In this document: piece by piece, positions 61,901 to 64,000 of the stretch
How positions within the stretch are numbered: position 1 is the first letter of the stretch
Layout: each line of letters opens with the position of its first letter
Assembly (NCBI GenBank): GCA_037043455.1
Contig: JAWPHD010001438.1
Coordinates: forward strand, 186,001-250,000
Length of the DNA stretch: 64,000 nucleotides
From: Cyrtodaria siliqua
Taxonomy: Eukaryota > Mollusca > Bivalvia > Adapedonta > Hiatellidae
Reading direction: 5' to 3'
Notes under the pieces: generated by a model
The model's input: the letters and a program-made list of their open reading frames with translations, nothing else
Told to the model about the DNA's origin: nothing
Databases searched by the model: none
Position numbers and translations under genes: made by a program

Positions 61901-64000
61901 TAATCTACTTTTCCATCTACTATAACTACAGGTCTGGAAGTATCGTGGCAGATTATACACTTACATTTAAAGATAATCAAACTGATCACGTGACATCGGA
62001 TGCTGTTACTGACGCCATCAAGTCTTCGGTTAATGAAAATAATTTTGGTGGATTTGATGTCGATCCAGGAAGTATCAGCAACACAGGTATACATTTGTTA
62101 TAATTAAACATGTAAAAACATGTACTTAGTACGAAAAATACAACAAAATTAGATAAAAGTGGTCGATGGAATTAGCTAAGCTATAAAAAATATCAAAATT
62201 TTATGGGAAAAATCCCAAATGTGACAAAAGTCACGAAAAAAAGACAAGATAACGTATAGAAAGGAGCAAACATTAGAAAAGAGACAAAAGAAGAGAAAAG
62301 AGGAAAAACATTTAAAAACATTTGCTGGCAAATTGTATATTCTTGAAGCAGCATGAAGGACAGGTGAGCGATTTGTGTCTCTTAGAGCAGCTTGTCGTTT
62401 GATGAAATCGTTAACAGTCAATCATACAGAGTAGGCAATCGTACAGAGTAGGCAATCATACAGAGTATGCAGTCATACAGAATATGCATTGCGTCGATTT
62501 TAAAGAACTATTTATACATACTCATGTTCCGGAGACTTGTTCTAAATATCGGATAATATCGGTACGTATCGGTTAAAAAGATAAATACTTTCGCATACTG
62601 TTATGTTAACATGTATTACCCTTACACTGCTTTCAAATGTTGACAGTTGCTTTAATAAAATATATTGTATTTCCAGTTCTACCTCCAGCTACGGAGACTT
62701 CATCTGTGGTTGCAACATCGTCTTTATCTTCAAGTATTGCATCTACAAGTGTAACTAGCTTACACTCCAGTACATCAAGCATGCAACCAAGTTCGTCTAG
62801 CATGCAACCAAGTTCGTCTAGCATGAAACCAAGTTCGTCTAGCATGCAACCAAGTTCGTCTAGCATGCAACCAAGTTCATCTAGCATGCAACCAAGTTCG
62901 TCTAGCATGCAACCAAGTTCATCTAGCATGCAACCAAGTTCGTCTAGCATGCACCCAAGTTCATCGTTCATGCAACCAAGTTCGTCTAGCATGCAACCAA
63001 GTTCATCTAGCATGCAACCAAGTTCATCTAGCATGCAACCAAGTTCGTCTAGCATGAAACCAAGTTCGTCTAGCATGCAACCAAGTTCATCTAGCATGCA
63101 ACCAAGTTCGTCTAGCATGCAACCAAGTTCATCGTTCATGCAACCAAGTTCGTCTAGCATGCAACCAAGTTCATCTAGCATGCAACCAAGTTCGTCTAGC
63201 ATGCAACCAAGTTCATCAAGTATGCAACCAAGTTCATCTAGCATGCAACCAAGTTCATCAAGTATGCAACCAAGTTCGTCTAGCATACAACCAAGTTCGT
63301 CCAGCATAGTGTCAAGTATATCTAGTGTTAAGCCAAGTACTTCGTCCGTTATAACGTCTAAAACTGATAGTATGTCTGCGCCATCTTCATCCAGATCGGA
63401 AATGATGTCATCTCATACATCAAGCGTATATCTGACATCATCAATGACTTCATCTAGTGTTACAGTATCGTCAGGAGCAACGCCGTCTTCTACAATATCA
63501 TCATCACATGTAATGACGTCATCACCGACATCATCATCAACTATTGGTAAGTATTGCACACAACTGTATCTTACTCTAAACAGATGGTTCCAGTGTGTTC
63601 TACAACAGAATATTATCTTTAATACAGCCATATACACCTTACTAACCTGTGTATTTATGTTGCATGTGTAAACTTGTCGAGCATGTCACGATGGTATATT
63701 GAGCTTTTGTAAAGGTATTTTACCAATTGTCACAGTGTGTTCGATAACATGATTTGTGAACGGTAATGCAGAGTTGTCATGTCCAACGTCGGGGGTGCAA
63801 ATTATGCTCTCTTACCTTAAAAGCTTAAGAGGTTTTTAAAGGGGACGTAATTTTCGGATGTACTTTCGGAACCGGGCTACAGAGAGCGAAGAGTACCTAA
63901 ACAATGACCGTATTTTATTTCAGCAATCACTCCTACAAGTTCGGCAACTCCGTCTTCGATCAGCGTGACGCCACTGCCGCCTACATATGTTAAAGTGAGG
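36200..64000 (+). CDS. Multi-SEA-domain mucin-like gene (14 exons seen, open at both ends)
   Basis: One spliced reading frame joins 14 exons: 36200-36312, 38186-38244, 40085-40701, 42034-42245, 44127-44188, 46411-46586, 50225-50809, 51203-53173, 53637-53840, 55557-55738, 59627-59691, 61932-62086, 62677-63546 and 63924 onward. All 13 introns are GT-AG and every junction keeps frame, giving about 1782 codons without a stop. The protein alternates SEA domains (extracellular domains often found on mucins, many of which cleave themselves at a Gly-Ser bond) with Ser/Thr-rich tracts expected to carry dense O-glycans. By family it should be secreted or on the cell surface, in mucus or a glycocalyx; no signal peptide or membrane segment is seen in this part. 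The 5' exon is missing, because the first exon seen starts at phase 1 inside a SEA fold, and the 3' end runs off the window. The exon chain is firm; any narrower function is unknown. Confidence 0.85.
36313..37850. other. Intron 1, mostly unremarkable
   Basis: Holds a family E repeat at about 36467-36570, a 26-bp triplet of ccctcccatgttcaaccctg at about 37090-37165, and near 37560-37790 an A/T-rich stretch ending aataaataaagatgaattga that may be a LINE 3' end. No exon was found. Confidence 0.5.
37851..38160 (+). repeat. 106-bp tandem repeat, 3 copies, next to an exon
   Basis: Units start at about 37851, 37957 and 38063 with aagtagtttgaagtaa. Each unit ends with an acceptor-like string, ctctatag or catctacag (AG at about 37924, 38030 and 38135). 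The true acceptor of the SEA1 middle exon follows at 38185. Confidence 0.85.
38186..38244 (+). CDS. SEA1, middle exon (phase 0-2)
   Basis: Acceptor cctattcag ends at 38185 and donor gtaagt starts at 38245. The exon codes for 19 residues, LECAFDDTNCTAVVTITGF, plus two bases of an Arg codon. This fits the stretch of the SEA fold between the first helix and the cleavage loop. The two Cys could pair, and N-C-T is a sequon, though that close to Cys its use is uncertain. The same short 0-2 exon occurs in SEA2 (44127-44188) and SEA3 (59627-59691). A 106-bp tandem repeat lies directly upstream in the intron. Confidence 0.75.
38352..38484. repeat. Foldback element in intron 2
   Basis: The left arm ttattagatcggtattggga and right arm tcccaatacaaatctaataa are near-perfect inverted repeats, with a second inner pair (cgagttcttcc and ggaagaacgag). 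The whole stretch could form one long hairpin. Confidence 0.8.
39402..39951. mobile_element. Palindromic TGACGTCA-bearing MITE, intron 2 copy
   Basis: The ends are inverted repeats (ttaaaggg...gtgcactatttt and aaaatagtgcatcaaccccttta). The arms mirror each other through a centre near 39680. Each arm has a gatggccgcc-like block and a gatgacgtcatcg-like block (the right arm is degenerate, gacatcatcg). Same family as 17013, 42340 and 49646. Confidence 0.85.
40085..40701 (+). CDS. SEA1, third exon fused to a Thr/Ser-rich mucin tract (phase 2-1)
   Basis: Acceptor attattag ends at 40084; donor gtatag starts at 40702. One base completes the Arg codon, then 49 codons to about 40233 finish the SEA domain: QGDNTTLADFGL, then a helix with LQTLSQVTTALDSL, then a last strand GYIAIISFDV. 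The cleavage loop reads F-R-Q-G-D-N instead of the canonical G-S-[VI]-V, so self-cleavage is doubtful. From about 40234 to the end, some 156 residues are almost all Thr, Ser, Pro, Ala, Gln and Val, a typical O-glycosylated mucin tract, richer in Thr than the later tracts. SEA and mucin parts share one exon here, whereas they are on separate exons in the later modules. Confidence 0.85.
40743..40970 (-). mobile_element. SINE family A, reverse copy in intron 3
   Basis: Reverse copy with tail ggttgaatggtgttttcagc and a tRNA-like B box (gggattcgaactgccgcag read on the minus strand). It begins 42 bp after the mucin exon donor and faces a plus-strand copy at 41117. Confidence 0.85.
41117..41325 (+). 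mobile_element. SINE family A copy in intron 3
   Basis: The head cgcctccgtggtcgaggggt and B box gcgggttcga are tRNA-like. The body gtgtcgattcttacggatgg and tail taaaacaacattcaaacaag match the family. A short internal stretch around gggagctcg is deleted compared with other copies. Confidence 0.85.
41458..41745 (+). repeat. Dispersed element ending in gttccgtggaacacc
   Basis: Begins around cttcgtcgtccgtcgtcgta and ends gcaggcgactaaaatgttcc, then gtggaacacc. The same 3' end closes the 47205-48540 element, so both belong to one broad family. Confidence 0.55.
42034..42245 (+). CDS. SEA2, first exon with Ser-rich leader (phase 1-0)
   Basis: Acceptor tgttttgcag ends at 42033; donor gtaaat starts at 42246. 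The exon first codes about 32 residues of Ser-rich linker holding three heptapeptides of the type SSSSVHM, written by a 21-bp DNA repeat at about 42042-42114. From about 42132 the SEA domain begins: TILMKSSFLMYGGIEWDKSM, then ADEQSNSSTLL. This aligns position by position with SEA3 (VKIKGSLKITGGAVWKPEMA, then DTNSVEYWEL), including Gly-Gly, Trp and the Asp/Ser turn. It carries one sequon, N-S-S. Confidence 0.8.
42042..42114 (+). repeat. In-frame 21-bp coding repeat, about 3 copies
   Basis: The unit tcatcatcaagcgtacacatg codes S-S-S-S-V-H-M. It sits right at the 5' end of the SEA2 first exon, beginning about 8 bases after the acceptor. Confidence 0.85.
42340..42815. mobile_element. Degenerate copy of the palindromic TGACGTCA MITE, intron 4
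   Basis: Mirror arms are visible (accgccattttgagagctatgacatcac against gaactataacgtcatagtttt and aaaatgacggcccc), as is the central tgattttctttgctttaaa block. It is clearly older than the other copies, with both CRE-like motifs mutated. Confidence 0.6.
44037..44122 (+). repeat. Pentanucleotide microsatellite (TATTG)n at a splice acceptor
   Basis: Roughly 16 units of tattg/ttgta with a few gtagtg variants run up to the acceptor tttcag of the SEA2 middle exon, so the repeat supplies most of the U-rich tract. Confidence 0.9.
44127..44188 (+). CDS. SEA2, middle exon (phase 0-2)
   Basis: Acceptor tatttcag ends at 44126 and donor gtgagt begins at 44189. Twenty codons read IKDLLTAFNIQLISIKTMTF plus two bases (ag) of the next codon, a helix followed by a beta strand as in the middle of a SEA domain. 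Frame is open and phase matches the equivalent exons of SEA1 and SEA3. The intron ends in a pentanucleotide microsatellite of the TATTG type that runs to within a few bases of the splice site. Confidence 0.75.
44277..44655 (-). mobile_element. Foldback element family G, intron 5
   Basis: A central palindrome around gcgaggctcttgccgagcat lies inside longer arms (tttattaaacgagttggcaa and ttgctaacgagtttaataaa). It is the reverse of the copy at 20196-20545, sharing the flank with atatcgacttttattgcatt and the cataactta end. Confidence 0.8.
44985..45366 (-). repeat. Dispersed repeat family F, intronic copy
   Basis: Reverse copy of a family also seen at 3397, 12115, 31175 and 32140. Shared landmarks are the segment containing cgccaaataaaggcaaaatt, a block around cccgtgattgaatatgcg, and a block around tatataacttacctattttgag. 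It abuts the first unit of the 69-bp array, with no unique sequence between them. Confidence 0.7.
45367..46432 (+). repeat. 69-bp minisatellite, 16 copies, carrying a 3' splice site
   Basis: AG dinucleotides recur exactly every 69 bp from 45375 to 46410. Each unit contains tactaaaac (close to a branch-point consensus), an A/T tract with ttaatttgattacag, and then tcagggccctatatatacag. The last unit is the acceptor of the SEA2 third exon. Copies are almost identical; variants are atacac for atacag and gtgttt for gtattt, clustered at the 3' side. Because 69 is divisible by 3, both strands show long ORFs (about 365 codons plus, 405 minus), which are not genes. Confidence 0.95.
46411..46586 (+). 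CDS. SEA2, third exon (phase 2-1)
   Basis: One base completes a Ser codon from 44188, then 58 codons begin QGPIYTDNGTEHSSVKVEW and include the helix TPGEVKRALVWAVNNN and the strand ITLVTVDT. The donor gtaatg starts at 46587. The acceptor is the last of 16 identical AG sites in a 69-bp tandem array. Only this last copy reads through; the alternative AG at 46430 gives a shifted frame and an immediate stop. The cleavage loop is longer than usual and has Ser-Ser-Val-Lys-Val in place of Gly-Ser-[IV]-Val, so cleavage is uncertain. One N-G-T sequon is present. Confidence 0.8.
46942..46983 (+). repeat. (GT)n microsatellite
   Basis: About 20 uninterrupted gt dinucleotides in intron 6. Confidence 0.95.
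47205..48540 (+). repeat. Element with about 7 tandem units of about 163 bp
   Basis: Units start with acttaacgttggctataact at about 47294, 47458, 47621, 47784, 47947, 48109 and 48271. Each holds a conserved tail with gacatgaccatactaaaata and gaaggtcatt. The block is bounded by tctccttttcgaagaaaaat on the left and gttccgcggaacacc on the right. Confidence 0.85.
49030..49546 (-). mobile_element. TIR element family H, intron 6
   Basis: The ends are inverted repeats: tcacggtcaatgaaaacgca at about 49037 and gtgcgttttcattgacagta near 49522. It is the reverse of 10447-11241, but it has only one copy of the segment that became a 29-bp minisatellite there. Confidence 0.75.
49646..50136. mobile_element. 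Palindromic TGACGTCA MITE, intron 6 copy
   Basis: The end blocks ttaaaggtgttgatgcactg and tttgaaaatagtgcatgtgc are inverted. The arms carry tatgacgtcatcgcg and ggtgacgtcatcg. It ends about 90 bp before the mucin exon acceptor at 50224. Confidence 0.8.
50225..50809 (+). CDS. Mucin exon after SEA2 (Ser-rich, phase 1-1)
   Basis: Acceptor ccttacag ends at 50224; donor gtattt starts at 50810. The exon has 195 codon equivalents and no stop. The sequence is mostly Ser, Thr, Val and Met with short imperfect repeats of the type TSSSVIMSTSSSVDVTSS, and one N-V-T sequon. Dense O-glycosylation and an extended shape are expected. It begins and ends at phase 1, so it could be skipped without breaking the frame. 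Antisense ORFs over it are acidic shadows of Ser codons. Confidence 0.85.
51203..53173 (+). CDS. Large mucin exon with 105-bp (35-residue) repeats (phase 1-1)
   Basis: Acceptor tttcatgtag ends at 51202; donor gtattt starts at 53174, just before an in-frame tag. The exon spans 657 codons and is the largest coding block in the window. The first half is irregular Ser/Thr/Tyr-rich sequence with many S-S-M-T-S motifs. From about 52105 to 53170 there are about ten units of roughly 105 bp, each with the skeleton SSELLTSS, then MSPS or LPSVS, then TVMTSSDMRSSMIDTSA or TFTATSDMLSSMVNASA. Two subtypes are clustered, which points to local unit duplication. Expected role: a long O-glycosylated spacer between SEA2 and SEA3. 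Confidence 0.88.
52105..53170 (+). repeat. About 105-bp coding repeat, about 10 units
   Basis: Units start with acatcttcagaattattgac-like sequence at 52105, 52210, 52315 and 52420, then slightly shorter units up to 53170. The four central units (about 52520-52930) are nearly identical and form a younger block. Confidence 0.9.
53637..53840 (+). CDS. Small mucin exon (phase 1-1)
   Basis: Acceptor aatttgcag ends at 53636; donor gtacgt starts at 53841. It codes 68 residues rich in Ser, Thr and Met, including S-S-S-M-M-S-S-S-T-A-S-S, and ends STLASSI. Composition, codon use and 1-1 phase match the two exons before it. A partial copy of its 3' end (ccagcctcaactatagg) recurs about 100 bp into the next intron, near 53946. 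Confidence 0.8.
54003..54590 (+). mobile_element. 5'-truncated non-LTR retrotransposon (LINE) end, intron 9
   Basis: The reading frame from 54003 to the stop at 54258-54260 contains RCLNHKLPIEKGRF, then RICELCSTDKLGDEYHYIFE. This Cys-x2-Cys...His signature (N-H-x-L-x-I-E-x-G-R...C-x2-C...G-D-E-x-H) is the familiar C-terminal end of LINE reverse-transcriptase proteins. A stop lies just upstream (53997) and no polymerase domain is present, so it is a dead fragment. The following A/T-rich tail ending gggtcttgaattaaataaaa is probably its 3' UTR. It has the same orientation as the host gene. Confidence 0.7.
54655..54780 (+). repeat. Fragment of the 56430-58075 dispersed element
   Basis: Shares catatgatctttactaaatg, attgttgatatcagtgtcag, ccatccagatcggccaac and a final gagttat block with 56990-57080. 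Confidence 0.5.
55557..55738 (+). CDS. SEA3, first exon with Ser/Pro-rich leader (phase 1-0)
   Basis: Acceptor tatttcag ends at 55556; donor gtgagt begins at 55739. A 22-residue leader ISPTSTRSVTPSSSSVTP is followed from about 55625 by the SEA start: VVKIKGSLKITGGAVWKPEM, then ADTNSVEYWELRVKFAAA. Conserved features are the first strand, Gly-Gly, Trp and the Asp/Ser turn before the helix. The leader is nearly repeated at 63924 (ITPTSSATPSSISVTPLPPT), showing that SEA3 and SEA4 arose by module duplication. Confidence 0.85.
55981..56413 (+). repeat. 50-bp minisatellite, about 8.6 copies, intron 10
   Basis: The unit carries gactatataactctatagca and then tcgttgagacactgtgacac, repeating every 50 bp with one shortened unit near 56370. 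It has no open coding meaning. Confidence 0.93.
56430..58075 (+). repeat. Long dispersed element bounded by tgtctcgcc and ggcgagaca
   Basis: Starts tgtctcgccttttcgaagaa and ends cccgttaggcgagacatg. Inside are imperfect repeats: caccttca/tatgcactag blocks at 56510-56850, and two copies of ttgtcggcgctactcctcct at about 57376 and 57532. A poly-T run lies at 57250-57276. The element at 1935-2440 has similar ends. I see no coding potential. The GGCGG block near 56475 is the only GC-rich spot. Confidence 0.6.
58240..58383 (+). repeat. 37-bp minisatellite, about 4 copies
   Basis: The unit alternates tatcctagatactgtta and taccctagatactgtta, so each 37-bp unit is itself a diverged dimer. Confidence 0.88.
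58589..58773. mobile_element. Small TIR element (MITE), intron 10
   Basis: The ends are cttaacccgcta and tagcgggttaag. An inner inverted pair (ccagatcagcctgcg and cacaggctgatcagg) is also present. No ORF. Confidence 0.75.
59008..59462. mobile_element. TIR element GCCGGATTGC with nested SINE fragment
   Basis: Left end gccggattgcatagcaaatc and right end gaattcgcaatccggc are inverted repeats. The left part has tgtctgtctggccgtctgtc. The centre is interrupted by a SINE family C fragment at 59209-59365. The element ends about 160 bp before the SEA3 middle exon. Confidence 0.75.
59209..59365 (+). mobile_element. SINE family C, 5'-truncated copy
   Basis: It begins at atcctccgagcacgttaagg, in mid-body, and runs to the tail gttaaacaacattcaattca. 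The tRNA-like head is absent. Confidence 0.85.
59627..59691 (+). CDS. SEA3, middle exon (phase 0-2)
   Basis: Acceptor tattttcag ends at 59626; donor gtataa starts at 59692. Twenty-one codons read LNAVLLARFGSSYHDSENII plus Phe, then two bases of an Arg codon. Helix followed by strand, as expected just before the SEA cleavage loop. The donor is weaker than the others (gtataact) but the frame continues exactly into 61932. Confidence 0.75.
61932..62086 (+). CDS. SEA3, third exon with canonical Gly-Ser cleavage site (phase 2-1)
   Basis: Acceptor aactacag ends at 61931; donor gtatac starts at 62087. After one base completing Arg, 51 codons begin SGSIVADYTLTF. The Gly-Ser-Ile-Val element after the strand is the classical SEA autoproteolysis motif, where Gly-Ser is cut during folding and the halves stay bound. 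A helix follows (TSDAVTDAIKSSVNEN), then the last strand (FDVDPGSIS). N-Q-T is a sequon. This is the only complete SEA domain in the window with an intact motif. Confidence 0.87.
62432..62492 (+). repeat. About 17-bp tandem repeat, 3.5 copies
   Basis: The unit tacagagtaggcaatca recurs with point changes in intron 12. Confidence 0.75.
62677..63546 (+). CDS. Mucin exon with 25 heptapeptide repeats (phase 1-1)
   Basis: Acceptor atttccag ends at 62676; donor gtaagt starts at 63547. The exon has 290 codons. After 33 Ser/Thr/Val-rich residues, 62778-63302 is exactly 25 tandem 21-bp units coding S-M-Q-P-S-S-S, with few changes (Lys, His or Ile for Gln/Met neighbours, Phe for Ser). The rest is irregular Ser/Thr/Met sequence. 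The tract is a likely O-glycosylated VNTR. The opposite strand is open through the array (repeating MLDELGC), but that is a by-product of the 21-bp period. Confidence 0.88.
62778..63302 (+). repeat. 21-bp coding minisatellite, 25 copies
   Basis: The unit agcatgcaaccaagttcgtc plus t is repeated 25 times in frame. Most copies differ only by cg/ca in one Ser codon; a few have ttc for agc, aaa for caa or agt for agc. It lies inside the mucin exon. Confidence 0.97.
63924..64000 (+). CDS. SEA4, first exon (start only, runs off window)
   Basis: Acceptor tatttcag ends at 63923 and the exon opens with two bases plus codons reading ITPTSSATPSSISVTPLPPT, then YVKVR at the window edge. It parallels the SEA3 leader at 55557 almost residue for residue, at both DNA and protein level, including the intron sequence tttatttcagcaatc before it. 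A fourth SEA domain is therefore expected just beyond the window. Confidence 0.75.

Noticed and set aside
62633..63307. Minus-strand ORF coding MLDELGC repeats
   Set aside because: Antisense of the Ser-rich 21-bp array; the plus strand has splice sites and frame continuity.

Overview
This is an AT-rich, intron-rich, repeat-rich animal genome window. tRNA-derived SINEs, small terminal-inverted-repeat elements, foldback elements and minisatellites make up most of it. The repeat style and the Ser/Thr-rich SEA-mucin gene suggest an invertebrate, most likely a bivalve mollusc; the species cannot be fixed from this sequence alone. Splice sites are GT-AG. No rRNA, credible functional tRNA, CRISPR or prokaryotic feature is visible. 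Layout: positions 1-36199 hold no exon I can support. They contain at least five SINE families (two with Ser-tRNA-like heads, one possibly Thr-tRNA-like), several families of TIR elements (some nested in one another), long foldback palindromes and about a dozen minisatellites. Positions 36200-64000 hold one large plus-strand gene, open at both ends. I resolve 14 exons totalling 5348 nt, about 1782 codons, in one continuous frame with no stop. The product is a large extracellular SEA-domain mucin made of repeated modules. Each module is one SEA domain split over three exons with the same phases (1-0, 0-2, 2-1), followed by Ser/Thr-rich mucin sequence in the third exon or in separate 1-1 exons. 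SEA1 is 36200-40233, SEA2 is 42132-46586, SEA3 is 55625-62086, and the linker to SEA4 starts at 63924. Mucin blocks follow SEA1 (in 40234-40701), SEA2 (50225-50809, 51203-53173, 53637-53840) and SEA3 (62677-63546). Only SEA3 keeps the canonical Gly-Ser autoproteolysis site. The signal peptide exon and the C-terminus lie outside what I can identify. The most unusual feature is at 45367-46432: a 69-bp minisatellite of 16 copies that has amplified the 3' splice site of a SEA2 exon (branch-point-like motif, AG and the first exon bases). The last exon of SEA2 is therefore preceded by 15 decoy acceptors, all of which would give a premature stop. Other minisatellites in the window also grew from an identifiable single-copy parent (a SINE, a TIR element, mucin exons), so tandem amplification appears to be a general process here.
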